Assembly (NCBI RefSeq): GCF_000783395.1
Contig: NZ_JSFK01000016.1
Span: forward strand, 1-64,000
Reading direction: 5' to 3'
From: Pseudomonas chlororaphis
GTDB taxonomy: Bacteria > Pseudomonadota > Gammaproteobacteria > Pseudomonadales > Pseudomonadaceae
DNA: 64,000 nucleotides
Position numbers and translations under genes: made by a program. The notes beneath the pieces were generated by a model. That model saw nothing but the letters and a program-made list of their open reading frames with translations, was not told where the DNA came from and searched no databases. Each line of letters opens with the position of its first letter. Position 1 is the stretch's first letter. This document shows positions 51,519 to 60,744 of this stretch, in pieces.

Positions 51519-52142
51519 TCAACGCTCTTCGAGGACCAGAATCAACGCCTCATCGGCCAGCTGATCAAGGCTCAAACTGCCGCCAGCACGGAACCAGGTG
51601 GTCGTCCATGACAGTGCGCCGGTGAGGAAACGTCGGGTAATAAATACATCGCCACGTATAAACCCGGCGTCCTTGGCTTCACCCAGCACTTGCAGCCAGA
51701 TGTCTTCGTAAACATCGCGCAACGCCAGCACTTTGGCCTGGCCCTCATCGGACAGCGAGCGCCATTCGTAGACCAGCACCGCCATGGCTTCACCGCTGCC
51801 GCCCATGATCGACTGCAATTCGCAGCGGATCAGCGCCAGCACGCGCTCGCGCACATCAGCTGCATCGGCGAGTGCTGCACGCATCAACGCAGTGTTGTAG
51901 CGGATGGTTTCCTCCATCACCGCGCGGAGGATTTCATCCTTGCTTTTGAAGTGATGAAAAATGCTTCCCGACTGGATGCCGACCGCTCCGGCCAGGTCGC
52001 GCACCGTAGTGCGTTCGTAGCCTTTGTTGCGGAACAGGTGAGCCGCCACTTGCAGCAATTTGCCGCGGGCGCTGTCCGGGTCGGTCAACTGGCCTTCGTC
52101 GACCAAATCGCGCATGACCCTCAGGGCTTTTTGCTCGTCCAC
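51519..52142 (-). CDS. atuR: TetR-family repressor of terpene genes, AtuR
   Basis: A 207-residue TetR regulator. The helix-turn-helix covers about residues 28-75 (LLQVAAHLFRNKGYERTTVRDLAGAVGIQSGSIFHHFKSKDEIL). In P. aeruginosa AtuR represses the atu operon and is released by CoA-linked intermediates. The start is GTG with GGAGAG 6 bases upstream. It is divergent from atuA, and two mirror-image 16 bp palindromes lie in the shared control region. A liuR-type function is the alternative, excluded mostly by the neighbours. Confidence 0.88.
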   Translation of the reverse strand: MDEQKALRVMRDLVDEGQLTDPDSARGKLLQVAAHLFRNKGYERTTVRDLAGAVGIQSGSIFHHFKSKDEILRAVMEETIRYNTALMRAALADAADVRERVLALIRCELQSIMGGSGEAMAVLVYEWRSLSDEGQAKVLALRDVYEDIWLQVLGEAKDAGFIRGDVFITRRFLTGALSWTTTWFRAGGSLSLDQLADEALILVLEER

Positions 52143-52220
52143 CCGTTCTCTCCTACAGTCGATCAGTCTGTTGCCCCCTGAAACCGCAGGGTTGCGCGCA
52201 ATTTAAGCCGCCAGCAGCAA

Positions 52221-52280
52221 CCAAGCAAGCGCTTGGGCAGAAGATAGCTTCAACTGTTTACAAACCAAGCGCTTGCTTGG
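52221..52280. promoter_or_regulatory. Two AtuR operators
   Basis: CCAAGCAAGCGCTTGG (52221-52236) and its exact reverse complement CCAAGCGCTTGCTTGG (52265-52280), 28 bp apart. Each contains the inverted half-sites CCAAGC/GCTTGG. They lie 41-106 bp before the atuA start and 79 bp or more from atuR. Confidence 0.8.
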
Positions 52281-52326
52281 TAGCCTCCAGACACTTCTGT
52301 CGCAGGTTGCTGAGTCGGAGATAAAA

Positions 52327-54111
52327 ATGCCCACCACCGTCCGTATCGGATGTGCCAGTGCCTTCTGGGGAGACACGTCGACCGCCGCCGCGCAGTTAGT
52401 GGAAGGTGGCAAGCTCGACTATCTGGTGTTCGATTACCTGGCCGAGATCACCATGTCGCTCATGGCCGGCGCACGCATGAAGGATCCGCAGGCGGGGTTT
52501 GCCGGCGACTTCATCGAAGTGCTCACGCCTCTGTTGCCGCAGTTGGCCGAGCAGAACATCCGCGTCATCAGCAATGCCGGCGGGGTCAATCCACAAGCCT
52601 GCGCCGCCGCCCTGCAAGCAGCCTGCGACAAGGCCGGCATCCCACTGAAAATCGCCGTGTTGCTTGGCGATGACCTGCAACCACAATTCAAGCAACTCAG
52701 CGGCATCACCGAAATGTTCAGCGGCGCCCCGCTGCCGCCGGTATGCGTATCGACCAACGCCTACCTTGGCGCGCCGGGCATTGTCGAAGCCTTGCGCCTG
52801 GGCGCCGATATCGTCATCACCGGGCGCGTGGTCGACAGCGCCGTGGTCAGCGCCGCGCTGGTGCATGAGTTCGGCTGGTCGTGGAACGACTACGACAAAC
52901 TCGCCCAGGCCGCGCTGGCCGGGCACATCATCGAGTGCGGCGCGCAATGCACCGGCGGCAATTTCACCGATTGGCGCAACGTGCCGGATTACGAACACAT
53001 CGGCTTTCCCATCGTCGAGGTCAGTGCTGACGGCCAATTCATTGTCAGCAAACCCGAAGACTCTGGCGGCCTGGTTACGCCACTGACCGTCGGCGAGCAG
53101 ATGCTGTATGAAATCGGCGATCCACAGGCATATCTGTTGCCTGACGTGGTCTGCGATTTCACTCACGTCAAACTCCAGCAACAAGGCAAAAACCTCGTTC
53201 ACGTCCACGGCGCCAAAGGCCTGCCACCCAGTGATAAATACAAGGTCAGCGCCACCTATCCGGATGGCTTTCGCTGCACCGCCAGTTGTCTGATCGCCGG
53301 CATCGATGCGGTGGAAAAGGCGCAACGCGTCAGTCAGGCGATCATCGCCAAAACCGCAGAGATGTTCAGCCTGCGCGGCTGGGCGCCCTACAGCGAAACC
53401 AACATCGAGCTGCTCGGCAGCGAAGCCACCTACGGCCCCCACGGCCAGCGCCGCGACAGCCGTGAAGTGGTGATCAAACTCGCCGTGCGCCACCCGAGCA
53501 AACAGGCACTGATTATGTTTTCCCGAGAAATCGCCCAGGCCGCGACCGGCATGGCGCCGGGGCTGACCGGCATCGTTGGCGGACGACCAACCGTGTATCC
53601 GCTGATTCGCCTGTTTTCATTCCTGATCGATAAGAGTGCCTGCACCTTGCAGATTGATCTGGCTGGCATTCGCCATCCATGTGCCCTGCCTTCATTGGCG
53701 GCGCTCGACAGCGAAGATTTGCCGATTGCCCAGCAACCGCCGAAACCTCAGGGCCGCGCCGATGCCAGTGTGGCGTTGGTGAAACTGGCCGTGGCGCGCT
53801 CCGGCGACAAAGGCAATCACAGCAACATCGGCGTCATGCCGCGCAAGCCCGAATACCTGCCGTGGATCGCTGAAGCGCTGACCCCGGCCGTCATCGTCGA
53901 CTGGATGAGTCATGTGCTCGACCCGATCCACGGCCGGGTCGAACGCTGGTATCTGCCCGGCTCCCACAGCCTGAATTTTCTCTTGGAAAACGCGCTTGGC
54001 GGGGGTGGCGTGGCGAGTCTGCGCATCGACCCGCAAGGCAAAGCCTTCGCCCAACAACTGTTGGAAATCCAGATCCCGGTGCCGCAGAGCATCGCCGAAC
54101 AGCTCGACTAG
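52327..54111 (+). CDS. atuA: Acyclic terpene utilisation protein AtuA
   Basis: A 594-residue cytoplasmic protein of the AtuA family, essential for growth on citronellol and geraniol though its reaction is not established. The N-terminal domain begins VRIGCASAFWGDTSTAAAQLVEGGKLDYLVFDYLAEITMSLMA and contains ITGRVVDSAVVSAALVHEFGW. The smaller C-terminal domain begins near VALVKLAVARSGDKGNHSNIGVM (about residue 478). ATG 52327 has GGAG 7 bases upstream; the longer frame to 52273 would run through an operator. It is the first gene of the atu operon, with atuB 12 bp downstream. Confidence 0.92.
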   Translation: MPTTVRIGCASAFWGDTSTAAAQLVEGGKLDYLVFDYLAEITMSLMAGARMKDPQAGFAGDFIEVLTPLLPQLAEQNIRVISNAGGVNPQACAAALQAACDKAGIPLKIAVLLGDDLQPQFKQLSGITEMFSGAPLPPVCVSTNAYLGAPGIVEALRLGADIVITGRVVDSAVVSAALVHEFGWSWNDYDKLAQAALAGHIIECGAQCTGGNFTDWRNVPDYEHIGFPIVEVSADGQFIVSKPEDSGGLVTPLTVGEQMLYEIGDPQAYLLPDVVCDFTHVKLQQQGKNLVHVHGAKGLPPSDKYKVSATYPDGFRCTASCLIAGIDAVEKAQRVSQAIIAKTAEMFSLRGWAPYSETNIELLGSEATYGPHGQRRDSREVVIKLAVRHPSKQALIMFSREIAQAATGMAPGLTGIVGGRPTVYPLIRLFSFLIDKSACTLQIDLAGIRHPCALPSLAALDSEDLPIAQQPPKPQGRADASVALVKLAVARSGDKGNHSNIGVMPRKPEYLPWIAEALTPAVIVDWMSHVLDPIHGRVERWYLPGSHSLNFLLENALGGGGVASLRIDPQGKAFAQQLLEIQIPVPQSIAEQLD

Positions 54112-54123
54112 AGGATGGTTTGC

Positions 54124-54993
54124 ATGGCTTACGCGTCGATTTTCAACGCCGATCTGTTCAGCGGCCAGACCATCATCGTCACCGGCGGCGGCAGCGGCAT
54201 CGGCCGTTGCACCGCGCATGAACTGGCAGCCCTCGGCGCCAATGTGCTGCTGGTCGGGCGCAAACCGGAAAAACTGCAAAAGGTCGCTGCCGAAATCGCC
54301 GAGGACGGCGGCCGCGCGCACTGGAAGGCTTGCGATATCCGTGATGAAGAAGCGGTGAAGCAATTGGTGAAAGAATTGATCGCCGAGCACGGGCCGATTC
54401 ACGGTCTGGTCAACAATGCCGGAGGCCAATACCCGTCGCCATTGGCTTCGATCAATCAGAAAGGTTTCGAAACCGTACTGCGCACCAATCTGGTCGGCGG
54501 ATTTCTGATGGCGCGGGAAGTGTTCAACCAGTCGATGAGCAAACACGGCGGCAACATCGTCAATATGCTCGCCGACATGTGGGGCGGCATGCCCGGCATG
54601 GGCCACTCCGGCGCGGCGCGTTCGGGCATGGACAACTTCACCAAAACCGCCGCGTTCGAATGGGGTTATGCCGGCGTGCGGGTCAACGCGGTGGCGCCGG
54701 GCTGGATCGCGTCGAGCGGCATGGACACTTACGAAGGCGCGTTCAAAGCGGTGATTCCAACCCTGCGTGAACATGTACCGCTCAAACGCATCGGCACCGA
54801 GTCGGAAGTCAGCGCCGCGATTGTGTTTCTGCTCAGCCCGGCGGCAGCGTTCATCAGTGGCAGCACCTTGAAAATCGATGGCGCAGCCAGTCTCGGCAGT
54901 CGTGCATGGCCGTTGCACAAGGCCACGCACAGCCAATCATTCAACGGTTTTCACCGAGCGTACTTGCCGGATGTGCTCAAGGACAAGGAGTAA
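54124..54993 (+). CDS. atuB: SDR oxidoreductase AtuB
   Basis: A 289-residue SDR of the 2-enoyl-CoA-reductase-like branch. The NADP(H) site is TGGGSGIGR and the NNAG motif is NNAGGQYPSP. The usual YxxxK is replaced by HSGAARSGMDN, as in mammalian peroxisomal trans-2-enoyl-CoA reductase (HSGAARAGVYN), so it is unlikely to be a simple alcohol dehydrogenase. Proposed to act on citronellol/citronellal or a CoA intermediate. GAGGA lies 8 bases before ATG 54124; ATG 54115 is less likely. atuC begins 3 bases after its stop codon. Confidence 0.87.
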   Translation: MAYASIFNADLFSGQTIIVTGGGSGIGRCTAHELAALGANVLLVGRKPEKLQKVAAEIAEDGGRAHWKACDIRDEEAVKQLVKELIAEHGPIHGLVNNAGGQYPSPLASINQKGFETVLRTNLVGGFLMAREVFNQSMSKHGGNIVNMLADMWGGMPGMGHSGAARSGMDNFTKTAAFEWGYAGVRVNAVAPGWIASSGMDTYEGAFKAVIPTLREHVPLKRIGTESEVSAAIVFLLSPAAAFISGSTLKIDGAASLGSRAWPLHKATHSQSFNGFHRAYLPDVLKDKE

Positions 54994-54996
54994 GCC

Positions 54997-56613
54997 ATGC
55001 CGCAGATCCAGTCCCTACTCGACCCGCACAGCGAGGCTTTCGCCCGCAATCGTACGGCCATGCTCGCGGCCATCGAGCAAGTCCAGCAACTCGAACAAAA
55101 CCTGCTGAACAAAGCCGCCGAAGCCAAGGCGAAATTCGACAAGCGCGGGCAATTACTGCCGCGCGAACGCCTGAACCTGTTGCTCGATCCCGGCGCGCCG
55201 TTCCTCGAACTGGCTAGCCTCGCCGGCTACAAATTGCATGACGACAAGGATGGTAGTTCGGCCGGTGGCGGGCTGATCGCCGGTATCGGTTACGTCTGCG
55301 GCATCCGCGCGATGATCGTGGCGAACAACAGCGCGATCAAGGGCGGCACGATCTCGCCCAGCGGCCTGAAAAAATCCCTGCGCCTGCAACAGATCGCTCA
55401 GGAAAACAAACTCCCGGTGATCACCCTCGCCGAGAGCGGTGGCGCCAACCTCAATTACGCGGCGGAGATTTTCGTCGAAGGCGCGCGCAGTTTTGCCAAT
55501 CAGGCGCGGATGTCAGCAATGGGCTTGCCGCAGATCACGGTGGTACACGGCTCGGCCACGGCGGGCGGCGCTTATCAGCCGGGATTGTCGGATTACGTGG
55601 TGGTGGTGCGCGGCAAGGCCAAGTTGTTTTTGGCCGGCCCGCCGCTGCTCAAAGCCGCGACCGGCGAAGTCGCCACCGATGAAGAACTGGGCGGCGCAGA
55701 GATGCACGCGCAGGTCGCCGGGACGGCTGAATACCTTGCGGAAAACGATGCCGACGGCGTGCGCCAGGTGCGTGAAATCCTCCGTATGCTGCCATGGAAT
55801 GAGCAGCTGCCGTGGCTGCCGGAGCCGCAATACAAAGAGCCGCTCTACCCGATCGATGAATTGCTCGGGCTGATCCCCGACGATCCGAAAAAACCCTATG
55901 ACGTGCGCGAAATCATCGCGCGCATTGCCGATGAATCCTGTTTCGTCGAATTCAAGGGCGAGTTCGATCAACAAACCATTTGCGGCCAGTTGAAGATTCA
56001 GGGCCGCGCCTGCGGGTTCATCGGCAACAACGGCCCGATCACCCCGAACGGTGCGAGCAAGGCAGCGCAGTTCATCCAGTTGTGCGACCAGAGCCAGACG
56101 CCGTTGCTGTTTTTTCACAACACCACCGGTTTCATGGTCGGCACCGAATCCGAGCAGCAAGGCGTGATCAAACACGGCTCGAAACTGATTCAAGCGGTGG
56201 CCAATGCAAGGGTGCCTAAACTGACCATCGTCGTCGGCGGTTCCTACGGCGCCGGCAACTATGCGATGTGCGGCCGCGGTCTCGATCCGCGCTTCATCTT
56301 CGCCTGGCCGAACAGCCGCACGGCGGTGATGGGCGGCGCGCAGGCCGGCAAAGTGCTGCGCATTGTGACTGAAGCCAAACAGCTCAAGGATGGTTTGACG
56401 CCGGACCCGAAAATGCTCGACATGCTCGAACAGGTCACCGCGCAGAAACTCGACAGCCAGTCCACCGCGCTCTACGGCAGCGCCAACCTGTGGGACGACG
56501 GGCTGATTGACCCGCGTGACACGCGCACCCTGCTCGGCTATTTGCTCGATATCTGCCACGAAGCCGACATTCGCACGCTGCAACCCAACAGCTTCGGCGT
56601 CAGCCGGTTCTGA
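54997..56613 (+). CDS. atuC: Geranyl-CoA carboxylase, carboxyltransferase subunit AtuC
   Basis: A 538-residue biotin-dependent carboxyltransferase (beta subunit). The acyl-CoA half shows RLNLLLDPGAPFLELASLAGYKLHDDKDGSSAGGGLIAGIGYVCG and SGGANLNYAAEIFVEG; the biotin half shows GASKAAQFIQLC and TGFMVGTESEQQGVIKHGSKLIQAVANA, with GSYGAGNYAMCGRGLDPRF. With AtuF it carboxylates geranyl-CoA to isohexenyl-glutaconyl-CoA. It differs from the leucine enzyme LiuB by context. AAGGAGTAAGCC precedes the ATG. Confidence 0.92.
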   Translation: MPQIQSLLDPHSEAFARNRTAMLAAIEQVQQLEQNLLNKAAEAKAKFDKRGQLLPRERLNLLLDPGAPFLELASLAGYKLHDDKDGSSAGGGLIAGIGYVCGIRAMIVANNSAIKGGTISPSGLKKSLRLQQIAQENKLPVITLAESGGANLNYAAEIFVEGARSFANQARMSAMGLPQITVVHGSATAGGAYQPGLSDYVVVVRGKAKLFLAGPPLLKAATGEVATDEELGGAEMHAQVAGTAEYLAENDADGVRQVREILRMLPWNEQLPWLPEPQYKEPLYPIDELLGLIPDDPKKPYDVREIIARIADESCFVEFKGEFDQQTICGQLKIQGRACGFIGNNGPITPNGASKAAQFIQLCDQSQTPLLFFHNTTGFMVGTESEQQGVIKHGSKLIQAVANARVPKLTIVVGGSYGAGNYAMCGRGLDPRFIFAWPNSRTAVMGGAQAGKVLRIVTEAKQLKDGLTPDPKMLDMLEQVTAQKLDSQSTALYGSANLWDDGLIDPRDTRTLLGYLLDICHEADIRTLQPNSFGVSRF

Positions 56614-56643
56614 CCGCCACGGATCTTACGGAGAACAATAACA

Positions 56644-57801
56644 ATGATCTTCACCCCGGAACACGAAGCCCTGCGCCGTACCGTCCGCCAGTTCGTCGAG
56701 CACGAGATCAATCCGCACGTCGATGAATGGGAAAAGGCCGGGCGCTTTCCCATTCACGAAATTTTCCGCAAGGCTGGCGACCTCGGTTTGCTGGGCATTT
56801 CCAAACCGGAAAAATTCGGCGGCATGGGCCTCGACTACAGCTATTCGATTGTCGCCGCCGAAGAGTTCGGCACCATCCATTGCGGCGGCATTCCGATGTC
56901 GATCGGCGTGCAGACCGACATGTGTACACCCGCCCTCGCCCGCTTCGGCTCCGATGAACTGCGCGACGAGTTCCTGCGTCCGGCGATCACTGGCGAACAG
57001 GTCGGCTGTATCGGTGTTTCCGAAGTCGGTGCCGGCTCTGATGTCGCCGGGCTGAAAACCACCGCGCGCAAGGATGGCGACGACTATGTGATCAACGGCA
57101 GCAAGATGTGGATCACCAACTCGCCGAGTGCCGACTTCATCTGCCTGCTGGCCAATACTTCGGACGACAAGCCACACATCAACAAGTCGCTGATCATGGT
57201 GCCGATGAACACGCCGGGGATCAGTCTCAGCTCGCACCTGGACAAGCTCGGCATGCGCAGTTCGGAAACCGCCCAGGTGTTTTTCGACGACGTGCGCGTG
57301 CCGCAGCGCAATCGCATCGGCCATGAAGGCGCCGGGTTCATGATGCAGATGCTGCAGTTTCAGGAGGAACGTCTGTTCGGCGCGGCGAACATGATCAAGG
57401 GCCTGGAATATTGCGTCGACAGCACCATCGAGTACTGCAAGGAGCGCAAGACCTTCGGCAATCCGCTGATCGACAATCAGGTCATTCACTTCCGCCTCGC
57501 CGAATTGCAGACCGAAATCGAATGCCTGCGCGCGCTGGTCTATCAGGCCACCGAGCAATATGTAAAAGGCCAGGACGTCACGCGGCTGGCGTCAATGGCC
57601 AAGCTCAAGGCCGGGCGCCTCGGCCGCGAGGTCAGCGACAGCTGCCTGCAATATTGGGGTGGCATGGGCTTCATGTGGGACAACCCGGTGGCCCGCGCCT
57701 ATCGCGATGTACGACTGGTGTCGATTGGCGGCGGCGCTGACGAAATCATGCTGGGGATCATCTGCAAACTGATGGGCATCCTCCCGGGGAAAAAGAATTG
57801 A
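56644..57801 (+). CDS. atuD: Acyl-CoA dehydrogenase AtuD (citronellyl-CoA)
   Basis: A 385-residue FAD acyl-CoA dehydrogenase. Motifs: CIGVSEVGAGSDVAGLKTTARKDGDDYVINGSKMWITN (FAD/substrate region) and CLQYWGGMGFMWDNPVARAYRDVRLVSIGGGADEIML at the C-terminus, where the catalytic base is expected nearby. It oxidises citronellyl-CoA to the 2-enoyl ester, giving geranyl-CoA. ACGGAG precedes the ATG. Its stop overlaps the TTG start of atuE. Confidence 0.91.
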   Translation: MIFTPEHEALRRTVRQFVEHEINPHVDEWEKAGRFPIHEIFRKAGDLGLLGISKPEKFGGMGLDYSYSIVAAEEFGTIHCGGIPMSIGVQTDMCTPALARFGSDELRDEFLRPAITGEQVGCIGVSEVGAGSDVAGLKTTARKDGDDYVINGSKMWITNSPSADFICLLANTSDDKPHINKSLIMVPMNTPGISLSSHLDKLGMRSSETAQVFFDDVRVPQRNRIGHEGAGFMMQMLQFQEERLFGAANMIKGLEYCVDSTIEYCKERKTFGNPLIDNQVIHFRLAELQTEIECLRALVYQATEQYVKGQDVTRLASMAKLKAGRLGREVSDSCLQYWGGMGFMWDNPVARAYRDVRLVSIGGGADEIMLGIICKLMGILPGKKN

Positions 57802-58595
57802 GCAGCCTGCCGGATTGCCAGACGCTGTTGCTGGAACTGCATAGCGGCGTGCTGCACATCACCCTCCATCGGCCGGACAGCCGCAATGCAATGAGCCTGC
57901 AGATGGTCAGCGAACTGCGCGCGGTGCTGGCGGCTGTGCGCGATGACCGATCCGTTCGGGCGTTGGTGCTCAGCGGTGCCGGTGGGCATTTTTGTGCCGG
58001 TGGCGATATCAAGGACATGGCCAATGCACGCGCTCATGGCACCGAGGCTTACCGCGATCTGAATCGCGCGTTCGGTGCCTTGCTGGAGGAAGCACAGCAC
58101 GCGCCGCAAGTGCTGATCACTGTGTTGCAAGGTGCGGTGCTTGGCGGCGGTTTCGGGCTGGCCTGTGTCAGCGATATCGCGATTGCCGATCACCAGGCGC
58201 AATTCGGCCTGCCGGAAACCAGCCTCGGCTTGCTGCCAGCGCAGATTGCGCCGTTTGTGGTGCAGCGTATCGGCCTGACCGAAACCCGCCGATTGGCGCT
58301 GACCGCTGCGCGTTTCGATGGGCATCAGGCGCGGCGTCTGGGGCTGGTGCATTTTGTCGAGCAGGATGCGCAGGCGTTGGCTGAGCGGCTCGATGAGGTG
58401 CTGCAACATGTGTTGTGTTGCGCGCCGGAAGCGAATGCGATGACCAAGAAATTGTTGTTGGCGAGTGCCGGTCAGCCGTCTAGCGAATTGCTCGATGAGG
58501 CCGCGCAGTGGTTCAGCGAAGCAGTGACTGGCGACGAAGGGATCGAGGGCACCATGGCTTTTGTGCAAAAGCGGAAACCCCGGTGGGCGACCTAA
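57798..58595 (+). CDS. atuE: Isohexenylglutaconyl-CoA hydratase AtuE
   Basis: A 265-residue crotonase-fold hydratase. Oxyanion-hole segments are VLSGAGGHFCAGGDIKDMA and LQGAVLGGGFGLACVSDIAIADHQAQFGLPETSLGLLP. It hydrates the product of the carboxylase. The start codon is TTG, overlapping the atuD stop as TTGA, so translation is coupled. A REPIN lies directly after its stop codon, before atuF. Confidence 0.9.
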   Translation: MSSLPDCQTLLLELHSGVLHITLHRPDSRNAMSLQMVSELRAVLAAVRDDRSVRALVLSGAGGHFCAGGDIKDMANARAHGTEAYRDLNRAFGALLEEAQHAPQVLITVLQGAVLGGGFGLACVSDIAIADHQAQFGLPETSLGLLPAQIAPFVVQRIGLTETRRLALTAARFDGHQARRLGLVHFVEQDAQALAERLDEVLQHVLCCAPEANAMTKKLLLASAGQPSSELLDEAAQWFSEAVTGDEGIEGTMAFVQKRKPRWAT

Positions 58596-58598
58596 AAG

Positions 58599-58677
58599 CA
58601 TCGCTGGCAAGCCAGCTCCCACAGGGGATTTGCGTCGCTCACAAAACCTGTGGGAGCTGGCTTGCCAGCGAAGAGGC
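58599..58677. repeat. REPIN (GCTGGCTTGCCAGC type) inside the atu operon
   Basis: Arms 58599-58627 and 58647-58677, inverted. It begins four bases after the atuE stop (58595) and ends 35 bp before the atuF start, the only substantial gap within atuABCDEF. Confidence 0.87.
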
Positions 58678-58712
58678 CAGCACCTGCGACGCAACTTCCG
58701 AGGAGATAGCCC

Positions 58713-60674
58713 ATGCCTGCATTCCAGAAAATCCTGATCGCCAACCGCGGTGAAATCGCTTGCCGCATCCAGCGCACCGCGCAAGCCCTCGGCTATCGCA
58801 CCGTCGCCGTCTTCAGCGATGCCGACGCCGATGCCTTGCACGTACAAATGGCCGATCAAGCCGTACACATTGGCCCCGCCCCCGTGCAGCATTCGTATCT
58901 GAACATCCCGGCGATCCTCGACGCCGCCCGCCGCAGCGGCGCCGACGCCATCCACCCCGGCTACGGTTTTCTCTCGGAAAACGCCGAGTTCGCCCGCGCC
59001 TGCGAACAAGCCGGGCTGATCTTCATCGGCCCCAGCGTCGAAGCCATCGAATTGATGGGCAGCAAACGCCGCTCGAAAATCGCCATGCTCGAAGCCGGCG
59101 TGCCCTGCATCGCCGGTTATCAGGGAGCCGAACAGGACGATGCGACCCTGCTGCGTGAAGCGGAGCGCATTGGCTATCCGCTGATGATCAAGGCCAGTGC
59201 CGGCGGTGGCGGGCGCGGTATGCGCCTGCTGCACAGCGGCGCTGATTTGCCGGCGCAATTACGCACCGCGCGCTCCGAAGCGTTGAACGGTTTTGGCAGC
59301 GACGAACTGATTCTTGAACAGGCGTTGATCGAACCACGGCATGTCGAAGTGCAACTGTTCGGAGATCAGCACGGCAACCTGATCTATCTCGGCGAACGCG
59401 ATTGCTCGATCCAGCGTCGCCATCAGAAAGTCATCGAGGAAGCGCCTTGCCCGGTGATGACCGCCGAACTGCGCCAGGCCATGGGTGAGGCGGCATTGAA
59501 GGCCGGGCGCGCAGTGAACTATGTCGGCGCCGGCACCGTGGAGTTTTTGCTCGATGCGCGTGGGCAGTTCTACTTTCTGGAGATGAACACGCGCCTGCAA
59601 GTCGAGCATCCGGTGACTGAGTTGATCACCGGTCTGGATCTGGTCGCGTGGCAGTTGCTGGTCGCCGAGGGGCAGCCGTTGCCGCTGACCCAAGACCAGG
59701 TCCAGCTCAACGGGCATGCCATGGAAGTGCGGCTTTACGCCGAAGATCCCGCGCAAGACTTCCTCCCGCAAACCGGTCGAGTAGAAGCCTGGGAGCCGGC
59801 GCTGCAGCACGGTGCGCGAATCGATCATGGCTTGCAGGAAGGGCAATTGATCAGCCCGTACTACGACCCGATGCTGGGCAAAGTGATCGCCTTTGGCGCC
59901 ACCCGCGAAGAAGCCCGGCGCAAACTCTTGCGCGCGGTACAGGACACGGTGTTATTGGGTGTGCAAAGCAATCAGCGCTTGCTGGCCAGCCTGTTGCAAC
60001 ATCCGCAGTTCATCAGTGGCGAATTCAGTACTGCGTTCATTACCCGGCACTTCAGCGAACACCCTTGCTTGCACCGTTCCATTGCGAATGCCGAGGAACT
60101 GGCGATTGCAGCGATGCTTTTCTATCAAGCAAGCGCCCTCGCCCACCGAGCGCCGCTCACCGGCTGGCGCAACAATGCCAGTGTGCCGCTGCATTATCGA
60201 CTCGGGCTTGATGATCAGAACTGGACAGTGCAACTGCTCGCTCACGCGCAAGGCGCCTTCACCGTGCAGGTTGCCGAACGCACGCTCGAGTTAACACTCA
60301 TCAATCAGGACACGCAGTCGCTGACACTGGAAATCGACGGTTTGCGCCAACGTCACGCGTATCGACTGGATAGCGGACACCTCTGGCTGTGCACACATCC
60401 CGGCAGTCTGCGCCTGGAGGATCGAACTCACGCGGTGATCGACAGTCAGACCAGCGTCAGCTCCGGCACCCTGAAAGCCCCAATGGACGGTGCCATCGTC
60501 GACGTTCTCGTCAGCGAAGGCAGCCCGGTCAGCAAAGGTCAGTTGCTGGTGGTGCTGGAGGCAATGAAAATGGAGCACCCGCTCAAGGCCGGCATCGACG
60601 GCGTGCTCAAGCGGGTGCAGGTCAAGGTCGGCGATCAGGTAAAAAATCGTCAGGTTCTGTTGCAGGTCGAGTAG
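58713..60674 (+). CDS. atuF: Geranyl-CoA carboxylase, biotin carboxylase/carrier subunit AtuF
   Basis: A 653-residue alpha subunit: biotin carboxylase domain (1-450) with ATP-grasp motifs SAGGGGRGMRLL, ERDCSIQRRHQKVIEEAP and FLEMNTRLQVEHPVTE, and a C-terminal biotinyl domain with VVLEAMKMEHPLKAG, biotinylated at Lys619. It charges biotin with bicarbonate for AtuC. The start (MPAFQKILIANRGEIACRI) is standard, with GAGGAG upstream. atuG and atuH, which follow atuF in P. aeruginosa, are absent here. Confidence 0.93.
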   Translation: MPAFQKILIANRGEIACRIQRTAQALGYRTVAVFSDADADALHVQMADQAVHIGPAPVQHSYLNIPAILDAARRSGADAIHPGYGFLSENAEFARACEQAGLIFIGPSVEAIELMGSKRRSKIAMLEAGVPCIAGYQGAEQDDATLLREAERIGYPLMIKASAGGGGRGMRLLHSGADLPAQLRTARSEALNGFGSDELILEQALIEPRHVEVQLFGDQHGNLIYLGERDCSIQRRHQKVIEEAPCPVMTAELRQAMGEAALKAGRAVNYVGAGTVEFLLDARGQFYFLEMNTRLQVEHPVTELITGLDLVAWQLLVAEGQPLPLTQDQVQLNGHAMEVRLYAEDPAQDFLPQTGRVEAWEPALQHGARIDHGLQEGQLISPYYDPMLGKVIAFGATREEARRKLLRAVQDTVLLGVQSNQRLLASLLQHPQFISGEFSTAFITRHFSEHPCLHRSIANAEELAIAAMLFYQASALAHRAPLTGWRNNASVPLHYRLGLDDQNWTVQLLAHAQGAFTVQVAERTLELTLINQDTQSLTLEIDGLRQRHAYRLDSGHLWLCTHPGSLRLEDRTHAVIDSQTSVSSGTLKAPMDGAIVDVLVSEGSPVSKGQLLVVLEAMKMEHPLKAGIDGVLKRVQVKVGDQVKNRQVLLQVE

Positions 60675-60744
60675 TCACCCACACACGCTTGCGGGTTTTG
60701 ACTACGCTCTGAGTTATCAGAACGCGGAAATCAGGAACCCTGCG

